From positions 163,748 through 227,747 of the forward strand of contig CAJULE010000001.1 in assembly GCA_910587445.1 (NCBI GenBank): a DNA stretch of 64,000 nt. The letters run 5' to 3'. Below, in pieces: positions 7,702 to 16,954 of the stretch (positions are counted from its first letter, which is position 1; the number at the start of each line of letters is the position of its first letter). A program made the translations under genes and the position numbers. This DNA comes from an uncultured Christensenellaceae bacterium. Its GTDB lineage: Bacteria; Bacillota; Clostridia; Christensenellales; Pumilibacteraceae. Under the pieces are notes generated by a model, which was not told the origin of the DNA, ran no database searches, and was given only the letters and a program-made list of their open reading frames with translations.

Positions 7702-10092
7702 ATGAAAGCTGTAAACTTCAACGAGAATTGGCGTTATAGGCGAATAGACGTGGAGGGCGAAGAAAGAGCAGTCACTCTGCCGCATGACGCAATGCTCGTC
7801 GAGGGCAGGAGCGAGGATTCGCTCGGCGAACACAATATAAGCTATTTCATCGGCGGAGACTACGAATATATAAAAGATTTCGACGCGCCGAAGGAATGGG
7901 AGAATAAGGACGTTTACTTCGAATTCGAGGGCGTGTATCAAAAAGCCGAGATCTATCTGAACGGCGAAAAGCTTGCTTTCCGTCCGTACGGTTATATCGG
8001 CTTTGCCGTCGACGCGAGCGCGCACATAAAATGCGGCGAAACGAACGAGCTTAAGGTTATCGCGCGAAACGGCGAGCAGCCGAACAGCCGTTGGTATACG
8101 GGCTCGGGCATATACAGGGACGTGAATCTTTATGTGGCGGACAAGCGTCACATAGCCTTTTCGGGTGTAAAAATAACCACGCTTTCGCTTTCGCCCGCCA
8201 AAGTCAAAGTGGAAGTAAAGACGAGCGACGACAGCCCCGCGCACGTGGAGATTTTTTCCGCGTCGGGAGAAATAGTCGCAGTCGGCGATACGAACGGCGG
8301 CGAAATAATTCTCGACATTCCCGTGCCCGAACTGTGGTCGCCCGCTTCGCCCTATCTTTACAGGCTCGAGGCGAGCTGCGGCAGCGACACGGCAACCGAG
8401 CATTTCGGGCTCAGGATAATCACCTGTACGAGCGAGGACGGGTTCAGGATAAACGGCGAACGCGTAATACTCAACGGCGCGTGCATCCACCACGACAACG
8501 GGCTTTTGGGCGCGTGCGCATACAGGACGGCGGAGGAGAGAAAAATCAGACTTCTGCGCGAGACGGGCTATAATGCCGTACGCTCGGCGCACAACCCGTG
8601 CAGTAAAGCCATGCTCGACTACTGCGACAGAACGGGTATGCTTGTCATGGACGAATATGTGGATATGTGGTATATCCATAAGACCGAACACGACTATGCG
8701 GATTTTCACGGCGATTGGTGGGAGAAGGATTTAAAGGACATAGTGGACAAGGACTACAATCATCCGTGCGTAGTTCTGTATTCGACGGGCAACGAGGTTT
8801 CGGAGACGGCTCAGCCGCGCGGTATAGAGCTTACCAAAAGCATGACCGAATATCTGCACTCGCTCGATTCCACCCGTCCCGTCACCTGCGGCGTGAACAT
8901 CTTCTTCAACTTTTTGAGCTCCATGGGCTTCGGCGTGTACAGCGACAAGAAAGCCAAGAAGGCGGCGGAAAAAGCCGAGAAGAAAAAGGCGGAGGGCGGA
9001 AAGAAAAAGAAGAAGAAAAAAGTCGGCAGCGAGTTCTTCAATACCATTGCCGGCATATTCGGAGACAAGTTTATGAAGTGGGGCGCTACGCTTCACGGCA
9101 GCGACGTCAAGACGCGCGACGCATTTGCGAATATGGACGTTGCGGGATATAACTACGGAATACTGCGCTATAAGCACGACCTCAAAAAATATCCGCAGAG
9201 ACTCATTCTCGGAAGCGAGACGTTCTGTAAGGATACTTACGAATTTACCAAGCTTGCCGCGGCGAACGAGCGCATTGTCGGCGACTTCGTTTGGGCGGGT
9301 ATGGACTATCTCGGCGAATCGGGAATAGGCGCGTGGGAATACAAGGAGTACGCTCCGACATTCGTCAACGGTTACGGCTGGGTGACGGCGGGAAGCGGCA
9401 GGCTCGACATAACGGGCACGGGCGGCGGAGAAGCCGCATATACTCGCGTAATGTACGGTCTCGAAAAGATAGCTATCGGCGTAGTGCCCGTGCATACGTC
9501 GCACGAAAAACATTCGCCGTCCGCATGGAAGATGTCGAACGCAAAGACAAGCTGGTCGTGGGAAGGCTATGACGGAAAAAAGACGAAGGTGGAAGTTTAC
9601 AGCAGGGACTTCAAGGTCTCGCTGTTTGTCAACAGCCGCAAGGTGGGTACGAAAAAAGTCGACGATCACGGAAGAGCCGTATTCAAGACGAAATATCGCG
9701 ACGGCGAGATCGTTGCGATCGCATACGACCAAAAGGGCGTCGAGACGGCTCGCACGAGTATGCGCACTGCCGGCAGCCAGACCGTACTTTCGCTATTGCC
9801 CGAGAAAAAGACGGTGGCAAAGGACGAGCTTGCATATGTAAGGATCGCATACACCGACGAGAATCTCAACGTCAAACCGCTCGCCCGCGGCGACGTGAAA
9901 GTGAGCGTAGAGGGCGGCGAACTTATCGGACTCGGAAGCGGTTGCTCGTATACGGAACGCAGCTATATCACGGACGTTACAGACACTTATTACGGGCAGG
10001 CGCTTGCTGTTATAAAGCCGACGGGCGGCGAGATAAAGATAGACGCTTCGAGCATTTACGGACAGGCTTCGGCGTACGTCACGGTAAAGTAG
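7702..10092 (+). CDS. Glycoside hydrolase family 2 (beta-galactosidase/beta-glucuronidase type) with Lys-rich insert
   Basis: A 796-residue cytoplasmic enzyme; no signal peptide. It has the GH2 order: jelly-roll sugar-binding domain (about 1-150, with NSRWYTGSGIYRDV), Ig-like domain (about 155-240), TIM barrel (about 245-570) and a C-terminal Ig-like region. The acid/base is Glu365 in YSTGNEVSE and the nucleophile Glu506 in ILGSETFCK. GH2 enzymes release terminal beta-linked sugars by a retaining mechanism; galactosidase, glucuronidase and mannosidase cannot be separated here. Unusual: residues about 415-440, inside the barrel, are a run dominated by Lys, Ala and Glu ending in seven consecutive Lys. 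GAGAGG precedes the start. Likely acts on oligosaccharides brought in by the GPH symporter at 18 kb. Confidence 0.92.
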   Translation: MKAVNFNENWRYRRIDVEGEERAVTLPHDAMLVEGRSEDSLGEHNISYFIGGDYEYIKDFDAPKEWENKDVYFEFEGVYQKAEIYLNGEKLAFRPYGYIGFAVDASAHIKCGETNELKVIARNGEQPNSRWYTGSGIYRDVNLYVADKRHIAFSGVKITTLSLSPAKVKVEVKTSDDSPAHVEIFSASGEIVAVGDTNGGEIILDIPVPELWSPASPYLYRLEASCGSDTATEHFGLRIITCTSEDGFRINGERVILNGACIHHDNGLLGACAYRTAEERKIRLLRETGYNAVRSAHNPCSKAMLDYCDRTGMLVMDEYVDMWYIHKTEHDYADFHGDWWEKDLKDIVDKDYNHPCVVLYSTGNEVSETAQPRGIELTKSMTEYLHSLDSTRPVTCGVNIFFNFLSSMGFGVYSDKKAKKAAEKAEKKKAEGGKKKKKKKVGSEFFNTIAGIFGDKFMKWGATLHGSDVKTRDAFANMDVAGYNYGILRYKHDLKKYPQRLILGSETFCKDTYEFTKLAAANERIVGDFVWAGMDYLGESGIGAWEYKEYAPTFVNGYGWVTAGSGRLDITGTGGGEAAYTRVMYGLEKIAIGVVPVHTSHEKHSPSAWKMSNAKTSWSWEGYDGKKTKVEVYSRDFKVSLFVNSRKVGTKKVDDHGRAVFKTKYRDGEIVAIAYDQKGVETARTSMRTAGSQTVLSLLPEKKTVAKDELAYVRIAYTDENLNVKPLARGDVKVSVEGGELIGLGSGCSYTERSYITDVTDTYYGQALAVIKPTGGEIKIDASSIYGQASAYVTVK

Positions 10093-10300
10093 CGGGCTTT
10101 TCCGTGCGCGTGTTTGCGGTTTGAGCGATTTTGCTCATTTTGCGATTATTTTCTGCTCATTTGTCAACTTTTTTCGAAATGTCGGCGAAAATGCGCACAA
10201 ACCCGATTTTATGTGTTATTATATAGGCGACCCATATTGCAAGAGTAATTTCCCGTTTGGGTCTGCCAAGTTGCTTTTCATCCACTTATATACGGAGAAA
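10093..10300. other. Intergenic stretch after GH2 with no gene seen
   Basis: Together with the following 136 bases this is a 344-base gap before the GH3 gene. TATTATATAGG at 10217-10227 resembles a -10 region but no good -35 is 16-18 bases before it. I find no convincing reading frame. Confidence 0.5.
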
Positions 10301-10329
10301 GTCGCGAGAGTACGCTCCCGCGGCTTTTT
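10301..10329 (+). terminator. Intrinsic terminator between GH2 and GH3
   Basis: GTCGCG (10301-10306) pairs with CGCGGC (10319-10324), with an inner GAG/CTC pairing, followed by TTTTT. It stands 209 bases after the GH2 stop and 108 before the GH3 start, so it either ends the GH2 transcript or attenuates read-through into the GH3 gene. Confidence 0.7.
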
Positions 10330-10436
10330 CACTGCGTAAAAAACTTTGTTTCTGCAAATGCTATTGTTGTCTTCGGGACGGACCGCACATGGAAAAATCG
10401 TAGCCCGATGACAAAACAGTAAAAGGAGGGGACAAG

Positions 10437-13400
10437 ATGTTCTCAAGGAAAATGTTGCCGCTCTGGCGCGGACTTGTGGCGCTTATGCTGTCGCTCGTCA
10501 TACTCACGTCGCTCGGATACGGCATTGCCGACGCTTGGCGAAGCACTGTTGACAATGCTCTCGGTACGCAGAGCTTTTTGACGGACACGGCAAACATAAA
10601 GTATAAGTCGACCTATAAAAGCGGCGAGGAGCTCATGAACGCCGCAAAAGCGATTTCCGTACGCGAGGGCGAGGAAGGCGCGGTCGTAATGAAAAACGAA
10701 GGCGGCGCACTGCCGCTCGTAAAGGGCGAAAGCATTGCGCTGTTCGGTCTTGCCTCGTATGCGCCGTATATGTCGGCGGCGGGCAATTCGGACGCAGTCG
10801 ATCTCGTCGCCGCTCTCGAAAACGGCGGGTTTGCTTTGGACTCCACGGTGCGCGCTTTTTACGAAAAGCTCATGAACAAACACACCGTGACGAGCACGCA
10901 CCCGTGGACGGGTCAAGAGGTCGTAAACACCGTTTACGATATGAGACAGAACACATCCGCCGGCGACTACACGACGTTTAAGATCATAGAGGCTACTCCC
11001 GATATGTGGGAAGATAGGGGCGGCGCGGCTTCCGATTGGCGCGATAGCGTCACGGCAAAGACGGCTATCGTCACGTTCTCGCGTCCGGGCGGCGAGGGTA
11101 CGACCTATAAGCCGTATTCCGCGCTCGACATGAACGGCAATGCCACGGGCAAAAACCCGCTTGCGCTTTCGGAGGACGAACTTTCGGTGGTCGCCGAGGC
11201 AAAAAAAGTCTGCGACAAAGTCATAGTTCTTCTCAACACGTCGTGCGCTATGGAGATAGGGGAGCTTAAGGCGGCGAAGGCAGCCGAGGGCTACGGCGTG
11301 GACGCCATAGTATTCGTCGGCATACCCAACGACTATCAGTTTACGGGCATAGTGAACGTGCTTGCGGGCACGGACGGCGAGCGTTTCGTCAATCCGAGCG
11401 GCGCCCTTGCCGACACCTATGCGACGATCTCGACAAGCTCGCCCGCGATGATGAATTTCGGCGGCGGTTACTACACCGATTACAACATAGTCAAGGACTT
11501 CGACGACAAGCGTTTTCCCGGCGTAGATATCGGCAACGACGTGACGGGAAGTTTCGGCGGCTCGGCTTCGTACTCGGGCGGATATTATATCGTCGAGGCG
11601 GAGGGTATCTATACGGGATATAACTACTACGAGACGAGATATTTCGACGCCGTCATGGGCAGCGGCAATGCAAGCGGTTCGGCGGGCGTCTACGCTTCCC
11701 CCGACAACAAGTGGAACTATGCGGACGAGGTCTCGTACACGTTCGGACACGGGCTGAGCTATATTCCTTATACGCAAAAGCTTGTCTCCGTGGACGTCGA
11801 GGACAGAGTCGGCGGAAACGTGACGGCTCGCATCGAGCTTAAGAACGAAGGCGAAAACGAAGGACTGCTGCTTGCTCAGCTCTATGTCTCCGTGCCGTAC
11901 ACCGATTACAACAGGGAAAACGGCGTCGAAAAGAGCGCCGTGATGTTCCTCGGTTCGGCAAAGGCAAGAGTGGGTGCGGGCAAGAGCGAGACCGTGACCG
12001 TAACCGTTCCGACAAAGTATCTTGCCTCGTACGATTACACAAATGCAAAGACTTATATAATGGACGGCGGCGACTACCGCTTTACTGCGGGCGCTGGCGC
12101 GCACGAAGCGGTAAACAACGTGCTCGCCTATCTCGGCAAGACTACGGCGGACGGAATGACCGGCGACGGCGACAAGACGAACGTCAAGGTCTGGACGAAG
12201 AGCGGCGGAGTCGATACGACGACCTACAGCCATTCGGAAAGCGGCGCGAGAATCACGAACGTCGCGGACAACGCCGACCTCAACTACTATCTTCCCGGCG
12301 CAGTGACCGATCTTACGCGAAGCGATTGGCAGGGCACGTATCCGAAGAATTACAACGAGGAAAAGATAACTCTTGCCGACAGTCCGAAAAAGGACGAGTG
12401 GCTTAAGGAGCTTCGGAACATTCAGTACACGGTAAAGACGGACTCGCCCGAGAGCAACGTCTACGGCGTCGCGGGCACGACGTTTGCCGAGATAACGGAC
12501 GAAGCGGCGGCGAATATCGACGATCCGTTTTGGGATAAGCTCACGGCGGCTATTACGCTCGACGAGGCGGTCGGCGCGGTCGCTCACGGCGGAAGTCAGA
12601 GCGATACGCTCAAGAATATAGACAATCCCGTCGTCGTGCAAAACGACGGACCAAACGGCTTCAACGGCAAGCGGCTTTCTACGAACAACGGCACGGAAGG
12701 CACGGACCCTTACTATGTCGACCCTGCGAGCGAGGCGGGCAAGTTCATAGCCGCAGTCAATTCGCAGACCCTTCTCGGCTCGGGCTTCAATCCCGAAGTC
12801 GCGCTCGAATGGGGCAGGGTGCTCGGCAATACGGGACTCTATATAGGCAACTATCAGATTTGGGGCGGCGGCTTGAACTACCACCGTACGCCTTACAACG
12901 GAAGAAACACCGAGTATCTTTCCGAAGACCCCATGCTCACGAATGCGCTCGGCAAAGCGCTCATTCTCGGCACGAGCGAATTCGGAATAATAAACGGACC
13001 CAAGCACATCGGATTTAACGATCAGGAGCACGACAGAAGCGGTATCTGCGTCTATATGAACGAGCAGAAGCTTCGCGAGACCGATCTGCGCGCTTTCCAG
13101 GGCGCTGTCGAGGACGCGGGCAGTCTCGGTATAATGGTGGCGTTCAACCGCATAGGCGCGATAAACGCATCGCATCACGTCGGTATGCTTAAGGGCATAG
13201 TGCGCGGAGAGTGGGGCTTTGACGGTCTAATTTCGACGGACATGATGAACAACGCATACTACTTCAATCCCGAGGGCTGTATCATGGCGACCGTGACGCA
13301 AATGGCGGATTTCATGGGCGACAACAGCACAATATCGGGCGGAACGGGCGGCGTAGACGCTACCTGGGGATATCTGTCCCTTCCCGTCGTGAAAAACGAC

Positions 13401-13625
13401 TCTACGCTCGCAAGTGCCGCGCGCGATTGCATGAAGTATCAGCTGTTTGCGTTTGCGAGGAGCGCGGTCCGCAATCTGACGACCGTCCCCGTAACCCCTT
13501 GGTGGGAGGCTCTTCTCATAACGGCTATCGTCGTAAGCTCGGTTCTTTCCGCGGGAGCCGTCGCCGTGTATGTGCTTACCGTGGTAAAATCTTCGAGGGA
13601 GGACAGAGAACATGGAGTTTATTAA
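10437..13625 (+). CDS. Membrane-anchored GH3 enzyme with reversed domain order
   Basis: A 1062-residue protein of the beta-glucosidase/xylosidase type of GH3. A transmembrane helix at about 12-32 is followed by the GH3 C-terminal alpha/beta domain (starting EEGAVVMKNEGGALPL near 76), then the Fn3-like domain (GHGLSYIPYTQKL onward, about 435-560), and only then the TIM-barrel domain (about 640-960) with GRNTEYLSEDP, the KHIGFNDQE substrate loop and the nucleophile Asp935 in LISTDMMNN. A second transmembrane helix (about 1020-1045) precedes a basic tail. Canonical GH3 has barrel first. Both termini should be cytoplasmic with the enzyme outside. AAAGGAGGGG precedes the ATG. It overlaps the next gene by 14 bases. 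The substrate is unknown. Confidence 0.9.
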   Translation: MFSRKMLPLWRGLVALMLSLVILTSLGYGIADAWRSTVDNALGTQSFLTDTANIKYKSTYKSGEELMNAAKAISVREGEEGAVVMKNEGGALPLVKGESIALFGLASYAPYMSAAGNSDAVDLVAALENGGFALDSTVRAFYEKLMNKHTVTSTHPWTGQEVVNTVYDMRQNTSAGDYTTFKIIEATPDMWEDRGGAASDWRDSVTAKTAIVTFSRPGGEGTTYKPYSALDMNGNATGKNPLALSEDELSVVAEAKKVCDKVIVLLNTSCAMEIGELKAAKAAEGYGVDAIVFVGIPNDYQFTGIVNVLAGTDGERFVNPSGALADTYATISTSSPAMMNFGGGYYTDYNIVKDFDDKRFPGVDIGNDVTGSFGGSASYSGGYYIVEAEGIYTGYNYYETRYFDAVMGSGNASGSAGVYASPDNKWNYADEVSYTFGHGLSYIPYTQKLVSVDVEDRVGGNVTARIELKNEGENEGLLLAQLYVSVPYTDYNRENGVEKSAVMFLGSAKARVGAGKSETVTVTVPTKYLASYDYTNAKTYIMDGGDYRFTAGAGAHEAVNNVLAYLGKTTADGMTGDGDKTNVKVWTKSGGVDTTTYSHSESGARITNVADNADLNYYLPGAVTDLTRSDWQGTYPKNYNEEKITLADSPKKDEWLKELRNIQYTVKTDSPESNVYGVAGTTFAEITDEAAANIDDPFWDKLTAAITLDEAVGAVAHGGSQSDTLKNIDNPVVVQNDGPNGFNGKRLSTNNGTEGTDPYYVDPASEAGKFIAAVNSQTLLGSGFNPEVALEWGRVLGNTGLYIGNYQIWGGGLNYHRTPYNGRNTEYLSEDPMLTNALGKALILGTSEFGIINGPKHIGFNDQEHDRSGICVYMNEQKLRETDLRAFQGAVEDAGSLGIMVAFNRIGAINASHHVGMLKGIVRGEWGFDGLISTDMMNNAYYFNPEGCIMATVTQMADFMGDNSTISGGTGGVDATWGYLSLPVVKNDSTLASAARDCMKYQLFAFARSAVRNLTTVPVTPWWEALLITAIVVSSVLSAGAVAVYVLTVVKSSREDREHGVY

Positions 13626-14106
13626 GAGACAGCGCGTAGGCGCTTGGGTGACGCTCGGCGTGGCGCTCATGACGATCGCCGCGATCATAGTCTACTGTGT
13701 GTCGTCGACGGCAGCCGGATATTTCAGAAACACGCTTTCGGGCGCGGTCGTCACTTTCGGCGTGCTTGCGGCAATCCTTCTTCTCGGTGCGGTCGCTCTT
13801 GCGCAGCTCGAGGTGGGCGGAACGGCGGGCAAGTGTATAAAGGTCGCCGCGGACGTCATGAGAGTGGGCGCAACACTGCTTTTGATCGCGTCGCTGTTGA
13901 TGTTCGTATCGCAGAGAGTGGAAGGGCTCGCCTATATTTTCGGCTCAAACGAGGACGTATCGGCGGAAGTGCAGACGCCCGAAAATCTCGCCTCGGCGCG
14001 TATGGCTATCGCAGGATTTATAGTCTACGGCATAACCTGGCTTCTTACGCTCGCTTCGACCTTCTTTCCGATAGCGCTCAAGCCGAACAACGGCGAACAA
14101 ATTTGA
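13612..14106 (+). CDS. Small four-helix membrane protein coupled to GH3
   Basis: A 164-residue protein that I do not recognise. Four hydrophobic segments at about 12-32, 43-65, 81-101 and 131-155 fill most of it; the loop between the third and fourth is acidic (SNEDVSAEVQTPEN). Its ATG lies within the last codons of the GH3 gene (14-base overlap), preceded by GGGAGGAC, so the two proteins are probably made together and may associate in the membrane. It lacks enzymatic motifs. A role as an anchor, chaperone or transporter partner of the GH3 enzyme is inference from coupling alone. Confidence 0.75.
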   Translation: MEFIKRQRVGAWVTLGVALMTIAAIIVYCVSSTAAGYFRNTLSGAVVTFGVLAAILLLGAVALAQLEVGGTAGKCIKVAADVMRVGATLLLIASLLMFVSQRVEGLAYIFGSNEDVSAEVQTPENLASARMAIAGFIVYGITWLLTLASTFFPIALKPNNGEQI

Positions 14107-14142
14107 TATAACGAAGTACGGAAAAAAGACGGACTTGTGAAA

Positions 14143-14177
14143 TGACCCCCAAAAGCTGGACAAACTTTTGGGGGTCA
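14143..14177. repeat. Perfect 13-bp inverted repeat, 9-bp loop, between convergent genes
   Basis: TGACCCCCAAAAG (14143-14155) and CTTTTGGGGGTCA (14165-14177). It could act as a terminator for both convergent units although neither side has a good T tract. The first arm continued by CTGGACA resembles the tips of IS3/IS150-family elements, so it may be a remnant of such an element. Confidence 0.65.
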
Positions 14178-14218
14178 TGGCATTGAGAGAAAATTCGAGT
14201 CTGTCTTTTTATTTGTGT

Positions 14219-15004
14219 TCACGATTTTTTCGATTGCGAACCGTATTTGACGTTTAACATAGCGTCGGTTTCGAGCGCCCATTCGTATTGCGGCAAATAA
14301 CTTTCGGAGAACGTGCCGCCGTTTTCCAAAAGAGTCCATAAGTCGCATGAGACATGCTTCTTGTCGATTGCCGCTCGCGCACGCTCAAAGCACACGAGAT
14401 TTTCGAGTCCGTTTTGTCTGAGCGTCAGTTTCAGTCTGGCGACCGCGTCACGGTACAGTCTCTTGCCGCGTTCGGCGTCTTTGGTCGGCCAAAGCTTTCC
14501 TACCGCTTCGTCCATTCCGACGAACGAGCCGCGTGCGTCGGTAAGCAAGGCAAGCAACTCTTTGGCTTTGGAACTGCTAAATCGCACCGCCGCGCCGTTT
14601 ACGAACAAGTCGAAAGAGCGGAATGTGCGAATGTTGATTTCGGGAGCAGGGGAAATCGAGGTCAAAAGAGCGTTTAGACGTGCATAGTCGTATGGCTTGT
14701 ACAGAAAGCCCGCAAGACTGCCTCCAAGCCGAATCCGCAATTTTTCCTCGTTTTGTTCGTAAGCTGTGAGAAGAACTATTTTGAGTTTCGGGTCTATTGC
14801 AAGCATTTGCTCGGCAAGAGTAACGCCGTCGACTTTCGGCATACGGATGTCCAAAACGGCGGCGTCGATTTTTTCCGTCCGCACCGTTTCGAGCGCCCCG
14901 TGTATATCGTCGCGGAAGAGTTTGCAGGAAAAGTCCGCGTCGGTGACGGCGGGAAGAAAGGTCGCGAGAGCGGCGGGTTCGTCGTCCACTACGATGATTT
15001 TCAA
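14219..15004 (-). CDS. Response regulator with SARP-type DNA-binding output
   Basis: A 261-residue regulator. Residues 1-120 are a receiver (VVDDEP at the start, phospho-acceptor Asp52 in VLDIRMP, Lys in LYKPYD). About 130-200 is a winged helix of the OmpR/SARP type (FDLFVNGAAVRFSSSKAKEL then DEAVGKLWP), followed by a short BTAD-like region (CDLWTLLENGG). The start is a TTG at 15004: AAGGAGG lies 6 bases before it, and an ATG 45 codons upstream would overlap the kinase gene deeply. TTGA is shared with the kinase stop codon, so the two are translationally coupled. Its likely operator is the tandem 11-bp repeat upstream of the gene at 17016. Confidence 0.85.
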   Translation of the reverse strand: MKIIVVDDEPAALATFLPAVTDADFSCKLFRDDIHGALETVRTEKIDAAVLDIRMPKVDGVTLAEQMLAIDPKLKIVLLTAYEQNEEKLRIRLGGSLAGFLYKPYDYARLNALLTSISPAPEINIRTFRSFDLFVNGAAVRFSSSKAKELLALLTDARGSFVGMDEAVGKLWPTKDAERGKRLYRDAVARLKLTLRQNGLENLVCFERARAAIDKKHVSCDLWTLLENGGTFSESYLPQYEWALETDAMLNVKYGSQSKKS

Positions 15005-16869
15005 GTTAAGCCTCCTTTTTCCGTCGGAAAAAATATCGAAATTTCTGTTCCCGAGCCTATTGCGCTTTTTATAAAAACTTCTGCGTTCGACAGGCGCAAA
15101 AGCCGTTCTTTCGCATTGCGAATTCCTATGCCGCCGCACTTTTCGTCGGTGGCGAAGCCGATGCCGTTGTCGGAAATTTTTACGAGTATGCCTCTTTCCG
15201 TTCGTTTGCTCGACAGAGTAATGTGTCCATCCTCGACGGTTTCGGTTTCGGCGTATTTCACGGCATTTTCGACAAACGGTTGAAGAGAAAGCATGGGAAC
15301 TTCGAACGCTGTTTCTTCGAGATCGATCAGAAGTGTCAGAGCGCCATCCGCTCTGAGATTTTGGAGTTCGAAATACCTTAGCACGTTTTGTACTTCTTCG
15401 TCGAACGGAACGAGTTCTTTGCCGCCCGAAGCGTCTAAGCCGGCGCGCAGACAGTGAGCGAAGTTTTCGAGCGCCATGTCGCCCGCCGCTATGTTTTTTC
15501 GGTATTGAGCCTGAACGGCGTTCAGCGAATTGAACACAAAATGCGGCTTTATCTGCAAAAGCAGAGCTTTTTGTTTTGTCGCTTCGAGCTCGGCTTCAAG
15601 TACCTTTATTCGCAAGAGCTTGTTGCGTTTTTCGTTCAGTTGCATGACGGTGAGCGCTACTTGCGCCGTAATGGGGACGAGAAGCAAAAGTGTGAAAATG
15701 TACTCCGTGCCGAATGCGAGCAGTCCCGCGCCGTCTATGACTTCGAGTGTCAAAATACAGACGGTCATGAGATAGACGAGAGAACAGACGATTTTTAGCG
15801 GCGTGCGCAGTTTGGAGCTCAAAAGCGGATACAGGGTTGCAATCGAGGCAAAGAGGAATATGAGAGCGGGAACGATGGCGTAGCAAGTCCCGTATAAAAC
15901 AGCATAGGCGGCGAGAGAGCTCGCCCAAACGCAACCGATAGCCAAAGCAAGCGGAGACTTTATTTTGCCGCTTAGGGACAGGATTCGCAAAGTATAGACG
16001 GCGACGGTAAGCGCTCCCGTCAAAAGGGCGGGAAGCCACGCCGCGCCGTAGCCGTACAGACCCAAGGCTTTCGTTACGTCCTTGCTGAAAAGAAAGTGTA
16101 AAAATAGCATTCCTATGAGTATGGGAGCAGTAATGTCGCCGTCGTATTTGCGAAACGCGAGCGTTACGGCGACAGATGCGAGAAAGAGCCCGAAAGTGAG
16201 TCCGAGCGCGACGACGACCGAGCGCTCCAAAACTGTCCAATATAAGCCGGGGCGCATGGCGGAGCTGAGACAGGGCGCGTGCGAGAGCCCGCCCGAGCGC
16301 GTATAGCCCGTCTCTATGACTACGGTAATGTCGCCGCCGTCGGATACATAAAAGTCAAGCCGCTTTGCCTGTCCCGATACGGAATCCGCTGCGGTTTTTC
16401 CTACCGTGCCGCTTGTAGAACAAAGTTTTCCGTTTACAAAGATGCGCAGAGCTATCGTCGAGTTATCGGAAAAACAAGTGACGATTTCGCCCGCCTTTAT
16501 GTTTTTGACGGTTAGTCTGTAGGACGCAAATCCATCGCGCGGCAGTTTTCTGCCGTCCGTGACTTTGCCCGTCCACTTGCCGGGAACGGAAATACAGCCG
16601 TCGGGAACGCTTTCGTCGCCGTCGGTAATTATGTGGCGATTGTAGAAAAATTCCCATTCGCCCGAGAGCGTGATTGCGGTATGCCTTCCGTTTCGGTTTA
16701 CGTCTTTGTAATCGGTAACCCCTCCTTTTGCGGGCGGCGCGTCTATAAGCGAAGGAAAGTTTAGGTTTACCGAAAACAGCACGACAAGTCCAAAACAGTA
16801 AAACGCCGCCATTGCGACGAAGAGGACGATGTTTTCAAGTGTTCGCTTTTGCTCGGTCGGTTGTTTCAT
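15001..16869 (-). CDS. LytS-type sensor histidine kinase with extracellular beta-sandwich and seven-helix membrane domain
   Basis: About 622 residues. One N-terminal transmembrane helix (about 17-37), an extracellular domain of about 150 residues with features of a galactose-binding-like fold (LSGEWEFFYN, PGKWTG, GFASYRLTVK, IFVNGKLCSTSG), then about seven transmembrane helices (205-395): the 7TMR-DISM plan. The cytoplasmic part carries the His_kinase motif LLQIKPHFVFNSLNAVQ (His443) and a HATPase with FVENAVKYAE and SDNGIGF. The ligand may be a carbohydrate given the fold and the neighbouring GH genes (inference). The ATG at 16869 is chosen over one at 16887, which lies in the -10 region; neither has a Shine-Dalgarno. 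Partner: the SARP-type regulator immediately downstream. Confidence 0.85.
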   Translation of the reverse strand: MKQPTEQKRTLENIVLFVAMAAFYCFGLVVLFSVNLNFPSLIDAPPAKGGVTDYKDVNRNGRHTAITLSGEWEFFYNRHIITDGDESVPDGCISVPGKWTGKVTDGRKLPRDGFASYRLTVKNIKAGEIVTCFSDNSTIALRIFVNGKLCSTSGTVGKTAADSVSGQAKRLDFYVSDGGDITVVIETGYTRSGGLSHAPCLSSAMRPGLYWTVLERSVVVALGLTFGLFLASVAVTLAFRKYDGDITAPILIGMLFLHFLFSKDVTKALGLYGYGAAWLPALLTGALTVAVYTLRILSLSGKIKSPLALAIGCVWASSLAAYAVLYGTCYAIVPALIFLFASIATLYPLLSSKLRTPLKIVCSLVYLMTVCILTLEVIDGAGLLAFGTEYIFTLLLLVPITAQVALTVMQLNEKRNKLLRIKVLEAELEATKQKALLLQIKPHFVFNSLNAVQAQYRKNIAAGDMALENFAHCLRAGLDASGGKELVPFDEEVQNVLRYFELQNLRADGALTLLIDLEETAFEVPMLSLQPFVENAVKYAETETVEDGHITLSSKRTERGILVKISDNGIGFATDEKCGGIGIRNAKERLLRLSNAEVFIKSAIGSGTEISIFFPTEKGGLT

Positions 16870-16877
16870 CACAAAGT

Positions 16878-16907
16878 ATTGTAGCATATTATCGCGCCTC
16901 GTAGCAA
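16878..16907 (-). promoter_or_regulatory. Promoter for the LytS-type kinase, almost no leader
   Basis: Minus strand: TTGCTA (16907-16902), 18-base spacer, TACAAT (16883-16878). The transcript would begin about 2 bases before the ATG at 16869, suggesting leaderless translation. Confidence 0.5.
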
Positions 16908-16913
16908 GCGGTT

Positions 16914-16925
16914 TTCTTATAAGAA
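16914..16925. promoter_or_regulatory. 12-bp palindrome between divergent promoters
   Basis: TTCTTATAAGAA is a perfect palindrome between the kinase promoter and the promoter of the gene at 17016; possible operator. Confidence 0.35.
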
Positions 16926-16954
16926 ATTATCATAAATTTTTTTGAAAAACCCTC

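Noticed and set aside
10443-13178. A 911-codon open frame on the minus strand opposite the GH3 gene
   Set aside because: It has no ribosome binding site, an improbable composition rich in Arg, Val and His, and lies exactly opposite a GH3 gene with full motif support. Similar long minus-strand frames opposite 28044-30455 and 52854-55082 are rejected for the same reason.
14219-15139. Longer 306-residue version of the SARP-type regulator
   Set aside because: The extra 45 residues overlap the kinase gene and are unlike a receiver start; the TTG at 15004 has a perfect ribosome binding site and a TTGA overlap with the kinase stop.
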